From an uncultured Clostridia bacterium (GTDB taxonomy: Bacteria; Bacillota; Clostridia; Christensenellales; Borkfalkiaceae), in assembly GCA_944376295.1 (NCBI GenBank), contig CALWCE010000008.1:31143-95142 (forward strand): a DNA stretch of 64,000 nt, read 5' to 3'. Below are positions 1 through 9,330 of this stretch, in pieces. The translations under genes were made by a program, and so were the position numbers. The notes under the pieces were generated by a model that saw only the letters and a list, made by a program, of their open reading frames with translations, ran no database searches and was not told where the DNA came from. Positions within the stretch are counted from its first letter, which is position 1; every line of letters begins with the position of its first letter.

Positions 1-1241
1 AGGGGAGCGGACGCCCCCGTGCTCCTTTTGGCGGCTTCCATGATCACATCATCGGGAAGCTCCCAGCTCTTCCAGGCGGCGATCATATCGAGCGATGCGA
101 CCGTCTTTTTGAGCACTCCGCACACCGACTGCAGCGACTGAAGGAGTTTGAGCTGTCTTTCCCGCGCCGAAAGATAGTCTTCGGCGCTGTTTTCATCTAC
201 GAGCCCTTGCTCATACATCGAGGAGACGATCCCGTCCATCCCCTGAAAATCATATCCGAGTTTGAAGCAGAATGCGGCGATCTTCACAAGGCTTTCCGCC
301 TCAAAGCCGCGCTCCAGCCATTTGTCTGCATATTCTTCGATATAGGCGCGCGGATTTTGCACTCTGACGCCCAACTTTTTGGCGACCTGAAAGACGAGAT
401 CCGCCTTCTGTGTGCGCTGTTCAAGGTATTCCTTTGCCGCAGGCTTTGTGGTGATCTCCTTCTCCAGCAATTCCGAAACGAGCGCATCCAATGTCGCCAT
501 AGAGCCTTTTTTGAGATAGGATGCGCACAGTTTCGCAACATCGCTTCCGAGACCTGCCTGCTTCCATCTGATAAGATAGGCAAGGTCGCTTTCCTGCACT
601 TTTCTGTATATGCCGAGAAGGGAGTAGATCGCCGAAAGTTCTTCCGTACCTTCGTTGTAGTCGGAAAATTCGCGCTCCACCTGTTCAAACGTATATTTGT
701 GTTCCTGGCACAATTTCTTTGCTTTGTTGAGGATGTGCTGGCTTGAGAGCTTTTCGCCGTCTTTTTTTGCACAGTATTCGGCAACGAGCAGGAACGCCTC
801 CTGTTCCATCGGATAGTTTTCGAGAAATTCCAGGATGCGCTGATGCTCGTAGGGCTTAAAGTCCTTCCCCGTCTTTTGGAGCAGTTTTAAAAGCTCCCGG
901 TTGAACCCCGAATATTTTTCCGCCCGAACCGTTTTCGGCCTTCCCGCAGAGTGGTTCACGGGAAGGAACTCCACGAACAGAGGATCTTTGGAAAGGATAT
1001 GAACAAGATCGCACTCCTCCCAATACCCGAAGATGTCCAGAAGACGGGAATACTCGATCCTGAGAAGTTTCGACATTGCCCGCGCATCGAATTCATCCTT
1101 GCAGCTGCACAGATACAGGCCGTATAGATAGGCGCGGACCGCATCTCCGTCTGCCTGCGGAAGATACTTCGTGATGAACTGATTCTCGACGGAAGTGAAC
1201 ATATTTGCGGTGAATTCCTTGGAAAAGGCGGTGAATGACAT
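1..1241 (-). CDS. DnaD-domain primosome-like protein (C-terminus off window)
   Basis: Seen: on the minus strand a frame opens at ATG 1241 behind a cggag ribosome site and stays open through base 1, giving 413 codons without a stop. The protein is rich in helices. It contains GYWEECDLVHIL near residue 82, a central stretch with EAFLLVAEYCAKK, and a C-terminal LLGIYRKVQESDLAYLIRW followed by GLGSDVAKLCASYL. Known: Firmicute DnaD/DnaB-type proteins help load the replicative helicase during initiation and restart, and have this all-helical repeat layout. Inferred: a DnaD-family protein from the overall pattern, not from a diagnostic motif. It is divergent from sbcD across a 122-bp gap. The end of the gene lies outside the window. 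Confidence 0.6.
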   Translation of the reverse strand, partial: MSFTAFSKEFTANMFTSVENQFITKYLPQADGDAVRAYLYGLYLCSCKDEFDARAMSKLLRIEYSRLLDIFGYWEECDLVHILSKDPLFVEFLPVNHSAGRPKTVRAEKYSGFNRELLKLLQKTGKDFKPYEHQRILEFLENYPMEQEAFLLVAEYCAKKDGEKLSSQHILNKAKKLCQEHKYTFEQVEREFSDYNEGTEELSAIYSLLGIYRKVQESDLAYLIRWKQAGLGSDVAKLCASYLKKGSMATLDALVSELLEKEITTKPAAKEYLEQRTQKADLVFQVAKKLGVRVQNPRAYIEEYADKWLERGFEAESLVKIAAFCFKLGYDFQGMDGIVSSMYEQGLVDENSAEDYLSARERQLKLLQSLQSVCGVLKKTVASLDMIAAWKSWELPDDVIMEAAKRSTGASAP

Positions 1242-1270
1242 ACAAAATCTCCGAACTTTCGGTTATCCGC

Positions 1271-1299
1271 TTGCTTTTTGATGCCGACGGTTGTATAAT
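1271..1299 (+). promoter_or_regulatory. SigA-type promoter of sbcDC
   Basis: TTGCTT at 1271-1276 and TATAAT at 1294-1299 are separated by 17 bp. It lies between the divergent DnaD-like and sbcD genes, about 65 bp before the sbcD start, and probably drives sbcDC and possibly the genes after it. Confidence 0.7.
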
Positions 1300-1363
1300 A
1301 GTATATCATATCTTGTCTGCAAAAGCAAGACGTTTTTGCAGGACACAAGGACGCATCCCAAGA

Positions 1364-2515
1364 GTGAATATTCTCCATACATCGGATTGGCATATCGGCA
1401 AGCGGCTCATGGACAGAGAGCGCCTGCCCGAACAGATCGAAGCGCTTCATGAGCTCACCCGCATCTGCGAAGAGAAGGACGTTTCCGTCGTTCTCGTGGC
1501 GGGGGACGTCTTCGACACCTATCTTCCTTCTGCCGAGGCCGAGGAGACCTTTTTTCATGCCGTCAAGGAACTTGCGGGAAAGACGCGCGCCGTCGTCGTC
1601 ATCCCCGGCAATCATGACGACGGCGTTCGCCTTGCCGCCGCCGCGCCCATCGCCGAAGAGCACGGCGTGTATCTGTTCGGCAGCCTCGGCGGGCATTTCT
1701 CGCTCGGCGGGGACCGTCCCGTCAAAGCCGTTGCGTCCGGCGAAAATCATCTCATCCTGGAAGATCGGAAGGGAGAAAAGCTCTATATCAACGCGCTTCC
1801 TTATCCCAACGAAGCCCGTCTCAAAGAAGAAAAGACGGAGGAGAGCTATGCGCAGAAGATCGCGCGTTGGATCTCTTGCGGGGAAGCGGCTTTCCCCGGC
1901 GGGATGCCGCATATCCTTCTTTCCCATCTCTTCGTCCTCGGCGGAAAGACGAGCGAGAGCGAACGCGATATCGATCTCGGCGGCGCACGCGCCGTATCGC
2001 TTTCTCTCTTCGAACGATTTGATTATGTCGCGCTCGGTCATCTTCATAAGCCGCAGAGGATGAAAAACATATGTTACAGCGGCTCGCTCCTTGCATATTC
2101 TTTTGATGAAGCGGGAACGCAGAAATCCGTTGCGATCCTCGAAACGCAAGGGGAGACCGTCCGTTCAAAGGAACTTGTTCCCATCCGTTCGGGCAAGCCG
2201 CTCGTGCGGCTCGAATGTACGGGCGCCGATCAGGCGGAATCGCTGCTTGCCCGCTATCCCGGGGCTTTCATCGAGCTTACCCTGCACTTGAAAACGCCGC
2301 TCACCTCGGAAGAGACGCGCAGGCTCAGGGCTGCAAACGAAGGGCTTGTTTCTCTGATCGCCAGAGTGGAAGGCTCGAAAGCCGTCGCTTTTCAGAGCCG
2401 CTCCAAACTTTCCGCCGAAGAGTTGTTTACGCAGTATTATAAGTCGATCTATGATGCAGATCCCGAAGACGAACTCAAACGCGCTTTTTTAGAGCTGTTG
2501 GAGGAGGAAGCATGA
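1364..2515 (+). CDS. sbcD: Exonuclease SbcCD, nuclease subunit SbcD (Mre11-like)
   Basis: Metallophosphoesterase subunit of the SbcCD complex, which opens hairpins and trims blocked DNA ends. Seen: all phosphoesterase motifs are in order: HTSDWHIGK at the N-terminus, GDVFD near residue 48, GNHDD near 82, a later SHLF and GHLHKP near 225. I start at GTG 1364 because the family begins a few residues before the first Asp/His motif; an upstream in-frame start at 1235 would add 43 unrelated residues and would place the promoter inside the gene. The resulting 383 residues are normal length. The stop overlaps the sbcC start by ATGA, so the two subunits are translationally coupled. Confidence 0.95.
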   Translation: MNILHTSDWHIGKRLMDRERLPEQIEALHELTRICEEKDVSVVLVAGDVFDTYLPSAEAEETFFHAVKELAGKTRAVVVIPGNHDDGVRLAAAAPIAEEHGVYLFGSLGGHFSLGGDRPVKAVASGENHLILEDRKGEKLYINALPYPNEARLKEEKTEESYAQKIARWISCGEAAFPGGMPHILLSHLFVLGGKTSESERDIDLGGARAVSLSLFERFDYVALGHLHKPQRMKNICYSGSLLAYSFDEAGTQKSVAILETQGETVRSKELVPIRSGKPLVRLECTGADQAESLLARYPGAFIELTLHLKTPLTSEETRRLRAANEGLVSLIARVEGSKAVAFQSRSKLSAEELFTQYYKSIYDADPEDELKRAFLELLEEEA

Positions 2516-5088
2516 GACCGATCGCACTTGATTTTTGCGGCATCAATTCCTTTTCCGAGCCCGCTCATATCGACTTTTCCAAACTTCTCGAATACGGGAT
2601 CTTCGGCATCTTCGGCGATACGGGATCGGGAAAGAGCACCATTTTGGACTGTATCGGCTTTGCGCTCTACGGCAGCGTCGCGCGTTCCCGCTCCGGCAGC
2701 ATCGGCGACGTGATCAATTTTGCGCTCGACAGGGCTTACGTCCATTTTGAATTCGAGATCTCGTATGAAGGCAGCCGCCGCATCTTCCGCGTCGAACGCG
2801 AACTCAGGCGCAAAAACGCGGCGCAGAGCGTCAAAGTTTACGAAAGAAAGGACAACATGCTCCTTGCCGCAGCTGACGGCGTCAGGGAAAGCAATGCGCT
2901 CCTGGAACGCATCGTCGGGCTGGAACAGCGTGATTTCGAAAAATGCATCGCGCTCCCGCAGGGAGAGTTTTCTCAGTTCGTCCGTTCGACCCGTGCGGAC
3001 CGGCTCAAACTCGTTTCCCGCCTCTTCGATCTTGAAACATACGGCGACAGGCTCGTCAAACGCGCGAATGCCCGCTATGCCGCCGCCGAAGGAGAGAGAA
3101 AGCTTTCTCTTGCGCGTCTTGAACCCTACGCCGAGATCGGCGAAGAGAGCGTTGCCGCAATAAAAGCGCGCCTCGCGCTGCTCGAGGAGCGGGAGAAGTC
3201 TTGCTCCTCCCGGTTGGAGGAGGCGCGCGAACGCGAAAAACACATCTCCTCGCTTTATGAAAAAGCCAAAGAGCTGGCTTCCGTCCGCGTCAAGGAAGAA
3301 CAGCTCCGGGCGCTTCGTCCGCAAATGACCGTTCTCGAAGAAGAGATCGGTCGCATCGAGCGGGCTTCTTCTGCCGTTTCCGCCGAGGCGGACAGAACAC
3401 GGTCTGTTCAGGACGTTTTATCGGCGGAACGAGCCCTGCATGCGGCAGAGTCACGTCTTACAGCCGCCAATGAAAGTTCGGATCGGCTCTCCCGTTGGGA
3501 TGAAAAGGCAGCCGATGAAGAGCTTGCCGTTCTGACGGAGCGCCTCGTGCTTGCAGAGCAGGAGGAGAAGCGGCAGCGCCGCCGCGCAGAGCTCGAAAAG
3601 GTCCTTGCCTCCGCCCGCGCGGAATATGCGGAAGAGATCAAACTGTTTCAAGGATTCTCTTATGAATCGGAGCGCACCGAACTTGAAAAGAGACAGAAGG
3701 CGCTCGGTACGGGAAATTACCTGTCATTCCTGGAAGAACAAGGCAAAAGAGCGCTGCTGAAACAGGAGTACTCGGCTTTTTCCGTTGAACTTCGCGGCGT
3801 ATATGAAAGACATCCCGAGACGGAAGAACTGCTCCCGCTCATCGAAAAATATACCGAACTTGCGAAGGAAGGGGAGGAGCTTTCCATGCTCCGCGAGCAA
3901 TTTGCCGCCCGCGAAAAAGAGAGGGAAGAACTTTCCGCACGCCTGATCGCGCTCGAGAAGAAGGCGGGGGCATACCGCGCTCACCTGGAACGGCTCTCTC
4001 ATCTGCAGGAGACGGGAGTCAGGGCGAAGGAAGAGCTTACTTCTCTTTCGCCCGTATCCGAAGACGGTGTTCGTGCGCAAGATCTTATGCGGATCGTTTC
4101 GGAAAAGAAGCGGAAGCGCTCGGAAATGCTCACCGAAAGGGAGAAAGCGGGCAGGGAGCTCAGCGCCTCGGAAGCTGCGCTCGGCGCGGCGCGAGATAAG
4201 CTTGCGGCAGCGAAAACTGCCCTTGCCCATGCGGAGGAGCGCCTTGAAAAACTGCTTTCCGAATCGGGCATCCCATCTGCTTCCGACGCGGAAGCGCTCA
4301 TCGTGAAATACGGCGACGGAAAAGCCGCCCGTGAAAAGCTCGAAAAGTTCAAATCGGAAGATGCTGCCGTCGGCTCCCGCATCCTCGAACTTTCGGGAGA
4401 GGATCTTTCGGAAGGCACGGAGGAGTCTCTTCGCGTTGCGCGGGAAACGTCCGCATGGTTACAGGGCGAATATACCGAGACCGCAAAAAGCGCCGCTCTT
4501 GCAAGAGACGAGCTCAAGCGCGGCGAAGACGCGCTCGTAAAAAAGCGCATGCTGGAAGAAGAAGCCAAAAAAGCAGTCAATGCCGCAGAGCTCGCGGAAC
4601 GGCTCAAAAAGCTGCTCGAAGGAAATAAATTTATGGATTTCGTGGCGGAGGAGCATCTCCAGAACGTTGCGGAAAACGCAAGCGGGCGGCTGCTTTCTCT
4701 GACGGACGGCAGATATTTCCTTCGGTATGAAGGGGGCGCAGGCGGGTTTGCCGTCGGAGATAATCTGAACGGCGGACAGACGCGCGGCGTCTATACGCTC
4801 TCGGGCGGCGAGACCTTCCTCGTCTCGCTCTCGCTCGCGCTTTCTCTCTCGCAGGAGATCTGCCTGCGGTCCCTCCGTCCCATCGAATTCTTCTTCCTCG
4901 ACGAAGGGTTCGGTACTTTGGACGAGCATCTCGTCGATACCGTGATGGACAGTCTTGAACGCCTCAAAGGCGAGCATTTCTCCATCGGTATCATCTCTCA
5001 CGTCGAGGAACTGAAACACCGCATCGAAAAAAAGCTGATCGTCAACAAGGCGACCGAGACGCATGGTTCACAGATCATAGCGGAGTGA
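2512..5088 (+). CDS. sbcC: Exonuclease SbcCD, ATPase subunit SbcC (Rad50-like)
   Basis: SMC-like ATPase partner of SbcD. Seen: Walker A GDTGSGKST at residues 35-43, a long charged coiled coil rich in E, K, R, L and A from about 200 to 700, ABC signature LSGGE near 765, and Walker B FFLDEGFGTLD near 795. At 858 residues it is shorter than the usual 1000-1100. I find no CxxC pair anywhere, so the zinc hook normally at the coiled-coil apex is absent. It follows sbcD with a 4-base overlap. Function as the SbcD partner is secure; how two coils would join without the hook is not shown by the sequence. Confidence 0.93.
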   Translation: MRPIALDFCGINSFSEPAHIDFSKLLEYGIFGIFGDTGSGKSTILDCIGFALYGSVARSRSGSIGDVINFALDRAYVHFEFEISYEGSRRIFRVERELRRKNAAQSVKVYERKDNMLLAAADGVRESNALLERIVGLEQRDFEKCIALPQGEFSQFVRSTRADRLKLVSRLFDLETYGDRLVKRANARYAAAEGERKLSLARLEPYAEIGEESVAAIKARLALLEEREKSCSSRLEEAREREKHISSLYEKAKELASVRVKEEQLRALRPQMTVLEEEIGRIERASSAVSAEADRTRSVQDVLSAERALHAAESRLTAANESSDRLSRWDEKAADEELAVLTERLVLAEQEEKRQRRRAELEKVLASARAEYAEEIKLFQGFSYESERTELEKRQKALGTGNYLSFLEEQGKRALLKQEYSAFSVELRGVYERHPETEELLPLIEKYTELAKEGEELSMLREQFAAREKEREELSARLIALEKKAGAYRAHLERLSHLQETGVRAKEELTSLSPVSEDGVRAQDLMRIVSEKKRKRSEMLTEREKAGRELSASEAALGAARDKLAAAKTALAHAEERLEKLLSESGIPSASDAEALIVKYGDGKAAREKLEKFKSEDAAVGSRILELSGEDLSEGTEESLRVARETSAWLQGEYTETAKSAALARDELKRGEDALVKKRMLEEEAKKAVNAAELAERLKKLLEGNKFMDFVAEEHLQNVAENASGRLLSLTDGRYFLRYEGGAGGFAVGDNLNGGQTRGVYTLSGGETFLVSLSLALSLSQEICLRSLRPIEFFFLDEGFGTLDEHLVDTVMDSLERLKGEHFSIGIISHVEELKHRIEKKLIVNKATETHGSQIIAE

Positions 5089-5098
5089 GGTATTTGAA

Positions 5099-6778
5099 TT
5101 GGCAAATACGATCTTAACACCCATCACACTTTGGAAGGACTTTGACGACGGGCTTCCCTTCAATGAAGAATTTCTCTCCGAGAAAGGACGCGAGGGAGCC
5201 GTCATGCGCGATGTCTATTTCCTCGGACGGCAGACCGAGTACGGCAGAGTCAAGATCTACGGGAAATATTATACCCCGAACGGTCTTGAGACCTTCCCCG
5301 CCGTCCTTATCCTGTTCGAGGCGGGACTGCCCTGCGACGAGAAACTCGTCATGCATTTCCTCAAAAAGGGATACGGTGTGCTCGGCATCGATTACAGCGG
5401 CGAGCTCGGAGAGGGCCGTCATACGATCTATCCGCGCGATATCGACTATGCGAATCTCGCACGCGTCGGCAGACGCATGGAATTTGTCGACGACACCGCG
5501 CGCGAGACGAGCTGGTATGAGTGGGCGGCGGTCGCCCGATATGCCGCCCGCTGGCTGAAAGAGCGCCCCGAAGTCACGGCGGTCGGCGCCGTTGGCTTAA
5601 GGACGGGAGGCGAGATCTTATGGAAGACGGTGCCTTACGCGCCCGTCGACTGCTTTATCTCCATCGGGGCGGCGGGATGGCTCGCCTACCGGGACATCGA
5701 GAAATTCTCGAACGGCGGGAACGGCATCTTTTCGGAAGAGCGCCATCGTTTTATCGCCGGGATCGATTCCCAGAGCTATGCGCCTTATGCCAAATGTCCC
5801 GTGATGATGCTTTGTGCCATCAACGACAAGAAGTGCAACTACGACCGCGTCTACGATACCTTCCAGCAGATCAATCCCGAAGTGGAAAAAGCCATCCTCT
5901 ATTCTGCGCACGGGAACGGGCTGATCGGCAGGCGCTCTTTCGTCAACATTGACTTGTTCCTCGATAAATTTCTTAAAAAGCACTCCGTCTTTTTGAGCCG
6001 GCCCGTGAGCTTTTCCGTTCAGAACGACGGGGGCGAATTCAAAGTGCGCGCCTCGTACGATCCCATGGGCGAAGTTGCGGAATGCGGTATCTTCTTTACG
6101 GAAAACACCGCTACCTTCAAAGCGAGAGATTGGACAAGACGTCTCGGCGATGCAAAGAACCTCGGAAAGGACAATACCTATGTGTTCCCGCTCGATGTCT
6201 ATGAGCGAAGCGAACGTGCGCTCGTCTACACGTTTGTCCGTTATTCCAACGGCTTTTCCGTCACCTCCAAGATCCAGGAGATCGACCTCGGCGAGCACCA
6301 CAAGGGCTGCATGAGGAGCCGCATCTTCTATACGAGCGATAAAGGCACCATCGGCTTTGCGGCTTTCCGCAGGCGCGCAGGCAGCATCGCAGACTGTTTT
6401 TCGGATGCGGAGTATATCGATCTCGAAACGCTTCCCGGCTTTGGCGGGATCAAGGGCGTGACGACGCGCACCGGGATCATCACCTACCGCGTGAGCGAAC
6501 CGCGCTTCGAACCGTCGGAAGGGGCTTCGTTCCGCTTTGACGCATGGTCGGAAAAAGACGCACATTTAAAAGTCACGTTTTATTCCGACGTCGAAGAGGA
6601 AACGGGATATTCCGAGACCTTCTTTATCGAGGGCGGCGGGAAATGGAAGAGCTTCCTCTCCGATGCCGTCGACTTCAAATCAGAAAAAGGAGCGCCGCTT
6701 TCCTCCTTCCTCGGAACGGTCTCCGTTGTATTCCAGGGGGAAGGCGACGTTCTGATCAATAATTTGTTATGGCTCTGA
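5099..6778 (+). CDS. Alpha/beta-hydrolase-like protein with C-terminal accessory domain
   Basis: Seen: start TTG 5099 lies 8 bases after a GGAGTGAGG ribosome site. Residues about 40-310 have an alpha/beta-hydrolase layout: PAVLILFEAGLP, GYGVLGIDYSGE, the elbow-like VGLRTGGEILW, CPVMMLCAINDKK and a late SAHGNG that could supply the His. Residues 310-559 look like a beta-rich domain. The expected G-x-S-x-G nucleophile is replaced by GLRTGG, so a Ser hydrolase mechanism is not supported; Thr could act, or the enzyme may be inactive. No signal peptide, so probably cytoplasmic. It follows sbcC by 10 bases and overlaps the next start. Substrate unknown. Confidence 0.55.
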   Translation: MANTILTPITLWKDFDDGLPFNEEFLSEKGREGAVMRDVYFLGRQTEYGRVKIYGKYYTPNGLETFPAVLILFEAGLPCDEKLVMHFLKKGYGVLGIDYSGELGEGRHTIYPRDIDYANLARVGRRMEFVDDTARETSWYEWAAVARYAARWLKERPEVTAVGAVGLRTGGEILWKTVPYAPVDCFISIGAAGWLAYRDIEKFSNGGNGIFSEERHRFIAGIDSQSYAPYAKCPVMMLCAINDKKCNYDRVYDTFQQINPEVEKAILYSAHGNGLIGRRSFVNIDLFLDKFLKKHSVFLSRPVSFSVQNDGGEFKVRASYDPMGEVAECGIFFTENTATFKARDWTRRLGDAKNLGKDNTYVFPLDVYERSERALVYTFVRYSNGFSVTSKIQEIDLGEHHKGCMRSRIFYTSDKGTIGFAAFRRRAGSIADCFSDAEYIDLETLPGFGGIKGVTTRTGIITYRVSEPRFEPSEGASFRFDAWSEKDAHLKVTFYSDVEEETGYSETFFIEGGGKWKSFLSDAVDFKSEKGAPLSSFLGTVSVVFQGEGDVLINNLLWL

Positions 6779-6960
6779 TGTTTTCTCTGGGCGATATCGT
6801 GGAGACGCGTAAGCCTCATCCCTGCGGGGGAAGGAAATGGGAGATCGTCCGTACGGGCGCCGACTACAAGATCCGCTGCCTCACCTGCGGGAGGCTCGTC
6901 ATGCTCACGCCGGACGATCTGAAAAAACGGGTGAAGCGCGTGCTCCCGAAGGAGGAATGA
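6778..6960 (+). CDS. DUF951 family protein
   Basis: A 60-residue protein of the DUF951 family, which is widespread in Firmicutes and has no established biochemical role. Seen: FSLGDIVETRKPHPCGG at the N-terminus, then WEIVRTGADYKIRC and CLTCGR, giving one single Cys plus a CxxC that could bind zinc. The start chosen is the ATG overlapping the previous TGA (TGATG), because family members begin just before the LGDIVE motif; ATG 6769 in the same frame would add three residues. It ends one base before lepB. Confidence 0.85.
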   Translation: MFSLGDIVETRKPHPCGGRKWEIVRTGADYKIRCLTCGRLVMLTPDDLKKRVKRVLPKEE

Positions 6961-7572
6961 ATGGCAAAACGTCCGGAATTTTTGGGCGAGCGGGAACGCC
7001 GTGAAAACCGCGTTTTTTCTATCATCCTTGCGGTGGGTGCCCTGCTGCTCGTTCTCGTTTTTGCAGCCGATCTTTATATCACAAACAACTTTCTGCTCGT
7101 CATCGTGGACGGCGGATCGATGAAAAATACGCTCGATGAAGGCGACGCGCTCTATATCGACGTTCACGATATGCCCGAACGCGGCGACATCGTCGTTTTG
7201 GACGTGACGGACTATCCCGAATACCCTCACGACGGGGACGGAGTTCACTATATCATCAAACGCGTCATCGCCCTCGGAGGGGACGAAGTGTATGCGGAGG
7301 ACGGCATCGTCTATTTGAAAAAGGCGGGCGAAAAAGAATTTTCCGCTCTCGAAGAGCCGTATGCACGGGGCGAGACGGAGAACTTTTTGCTCGTCAGGGT
7401 GCAAGAGGGGGAAGTCTTCTTTCTTGGAGACAACCGCACGGTGAGCCTGGATTCGCACACGAACGGCTGCCTTTTCCTTTCCGACGTCGTGGGCGTCGTC
7501 ACAAGCTTTTCGCTTGCACATAAAGACTTTATTGCGGGCTGGGTGCACTTCTGGCACCCCGGGCTCGCCTGA
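6961..7572 (+). CDS. lepB: Signal peptidase I
   Basis: Membrane-bound S26 Ser/Lys protease that removes signal peptides from exported proteins. Seen: N-terminal membrane segment at about residues 18-38, catalytic Ser in DGGSMKNTL (S53), catalytic Lys in YIIKRVIALGG (K100), and the conserved FLGDNR box near 155. Length of 203 residues is typical for Gram-positive type I peptidases. A GGAGG ribosome site overlaps the end of the DUF951 gene. The catalytic Ser, Lys and GDN boxes are all intact. Confidence 0.95.
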   Translation: MAKRPEFLGERERRENRVFSIILAVGALLLVLVFAADLYITNNFLLVIVDGGSMKNTLDEGDALYIDVHDMPERGDIVVLDVTDYPEYPHDGDGVHYIIKRVIALGGDEVYAEDGIVYLKKAGEKEFSALEEPYARGETENFLLVRVQEGEVFFLGDNRTVSLDSHTNGCLFLSDVVGVVTSFSLAHKDFIAGWVHFWHPGLA

Positions 7573-7603
7573 ATGCGATACGAAGAATACGGAGGGAAAT
7601 ACT

Positions 7604-8446
7604 ATGAACATTCAGATCACGGCAGACAGCACCTGCGATCTCGGCGAAAGCGTTTTGAAACGCAATATCGGCATCGCGCCGCTGTGCGTCATTTTGGGGG
7701 ATACGACCTATCACGACGGCGTCGATATCACCCCGCAGGATATTTTCGCTTACGTCGAAAAGACGGGGGAACTTCCCAAGACCTCGACGCCCAGCATCGC
7801 GGACTATGAAGATTTCTTCAGAAGCTACGTCGATGAGGGGAAGACGGTCATCCACTATAATATCTCCGTCAAAGCGTCGTCCGCGCACCGCTATGCCGTC
7901 GAAGCCGCCAAAGCTTTCCCGGGGAAAGTTTCCGTCGTCGACTCGATGGGGCTATCGACGGGTCAGGGGCTCGTCGTCATGAAGGCGTGCGATCTGCGCG
8001 ACGAAGGCAGAAGCGCCGAAGAGATCGTCGAAGAAACAAAGCGCATCGCGCCCCAAGTCAACACGTCCTTCGTGCCCGACAGGCTCGACTACCTCTATAA
8101 GGGTGGCCGCTGCTCGCGCATGACGATGTACGGCGCCAACCTTCTCAAGATCCATCCCATGATCGAGATGAAGGAAGGACAGCTCGTCGCCGACAAAAAG
8201 CTTCGGGGCAGCATGGAAAAGTGCATCGCAAGCTATATCGACGATCTTGCCAAAATGTATCCTAACTACGATAAAACGCGCTGCTTCATCACGCACAGCT
8301 ATGCCGATGAGAGCGTCATCGAAGTTGCCCGCAAAAAGGTGAAGGAACTCTTTACTTTCGACGAAGTGTTGGAGACGGTCGCAGGTTCCGTCATCACGGG
8401 TCACTGCGGCAGAAACACTCTGGGCGTACTGTTTATCACGGAGTAA
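7604..8446 (+). CDS. DegV family fatty-acid-binding protein
   Basis: DegV proteins bind a fatty acid; in several Firmicutes the relatives (FakB) present it to a kinase for phospholipid synthesis. Seen: N-terminal ADSTCDLGE, the TSTPSIADY loop near residue 62, and DRLDYLYKGGRCSR near 160, all typical of the family; length 280 residues. I start at ATG 7604 behind GGAGGG. A longer in-frame start at 7514 would run back into lepB and add 30 atypical residues. No fatty-acid kinase gene is nearby, so the partner must be elsewhere. Confidence 0.88.
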   Translation: MNIQITADSTCDLGESVLKRNIGIAPLCVILGDTTYHDGVDITPQDIFAYVEKTGELPKTSTPSIADYEDFFRSYVDEGKTVIHYNISVKASSAHRYAVEAAKAFPGKVSVVDSMGLSTGQGLVVMKACDLRDEGRSAEEIVEETKRIAPQVNTSFVPDRLDYLYKGGRCSRMTMYGANLLKIHPMIEMKEGQLVADKKLRGSMEKCIASYIDDLAKMYPNYDKTRCFITHSYADESVIEVARKKVKELFTFDEVLETVAGSVITGHCGRNTLGVLFITE

Positions 8447-8456
8447 ACCAAACGAC

Positions 8457-9038
8457 ATGATCAAATTATACAACGACGCCGACTATCTTGCGGCGGCAAA
8501 GCAAAAGAGAAAGCTTTTCCTCATCTTTTGGATCGTAACGGCATTTGTCGCAGCCGGGTTCATTGCCTGCGTCATCTGCTATCTTCGGCTGCCTTATCAC
8601 GACGAGCGCGGCAATCTCATCGTTGCTATCACAAGCGTGCTCATGGCGCTCTATCTCATCTTCTGTTTTCCGTACTGCGATATTTGCCTCAAGCGTGTGA
8701 GACGATACTGTAAAATGCTCGCCTTTATCTCGGACGGACTCAAAGAAAGCGCCGTACTTCCCTTCGAGGATATCGAGAACTGGACGACGCGCGACGGCGT
8801 AGACGTCAACGTCGCCGTGTTCGGCGTCAGGAATATCAAACGCGACGAAGTGATGCACCGTCATATCTATATCGACGGCGAAAAGGAATTCCCGCCCTTT
8901 CAGGCAGGGGATATGGTGCGGCTCGTTACGCAGGGGAATTTACTCATCGAGTATGAGATCCTGCCTCGTCCCGAACGGACGCAGGCGCAGCCGCCCGAGG
9001 AACGGGCTTTCACCGATACACAAGAAACCATTCAATAA
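8457..9038 (+). CDS. Small membrane protein of unknown function
   Basis: Not recognised. Seen: 193 residues with two hydrophobic segments, about residues 21-43 (FLIFWIVTAFVAAGF) and 53-75 (LIVAITSVLMALYLIFC), then a soluble C-terminal domain of about 115 residues with mixed beta character and a proline- and glutamine-rich tail. The weak ggag ribosome site is 12 bases from the ATG. It sits between degV and the ACT gene with short gaps, so it is probably co-transcribed. No catalytic motif is visible. Confidence 0.75.
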   Translation: MIKLYNDADYLAAAKQKRKLFLIFWIVTAFVAAGFIACVICYLRLPYHDERGNLIVAITSVLMALYLIFCFPYCDICLKRVRRYCKMLAFISDGLKESAVLPFEDIENWTTRDGVDVNVAVFGVRNIKRDEVMHRHIYIDGEKEFPPFQAGDMVRLVTQGNLLIEYEILPRPERTQAQPPEERAFTDTQETIQ

Positions 9039-9051
9039 GGAGTAACGATAT

Positions 9052-9321
9052 ATGCGTGCAGTTGTCACGGTCACGGGAACGGATCGCCGCGGCATCATCG
9101 CCAAGGTGAGCGGCTTTCTCTATGAGCACAACATCAACATCGAAGACATCTCTCAGACCATTTTGGGCGAACAGTTCGCCATGATCATGATGGTCGACAC
9201 CTCGGAGTCGAAGGAAAACTTTGTTTCGCTCGCCTCTCAGCTCGAAGCGCTGGGCAAAGAGATCGGCATGAGCGTCCGCATCCAGCATGAGGATATCTTC
9301 AACGCCATGCACAACATCTGA
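9052..9321 (+). CDS. ACT domain protein (UPF0237)
   Basis: An 89-residue stand-alone ACT domain of the UPF0237 family. Seen: VTVTGTDRRGIIAKVSGFL, the usual ligand-binding loop of ACT domains, then NINIEDISQTIL. The gene has an AAGGAG ribosome site and ends 9 bases before the UPF0210 gene. These two families are found as neighbours in many bacteria, which suggests they form one functional unit, perhaps a ligand sensor with its enzyme. The ligand cannot be read from sequence. Confidence 0.9.
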   Translation: MRAVVTVTGTDRRGIIAKVSGFLYEHNINIEDISQTILGEQFAMIMMVDTSESKENFVSLASQLEALGKEIGMSVRIQHEDIFNAMHNI

Positions 9322-9330
9322 GGAGAGACC

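Noticed and set aside
284-784. Separate minus-strand frame inside the DnaD-like gene, suggesting a frameshift near 560
   Set aside because: Re-reading the bases at 551-575 gives one continuous frame from 1241 to 1; the other frame is a shadow.
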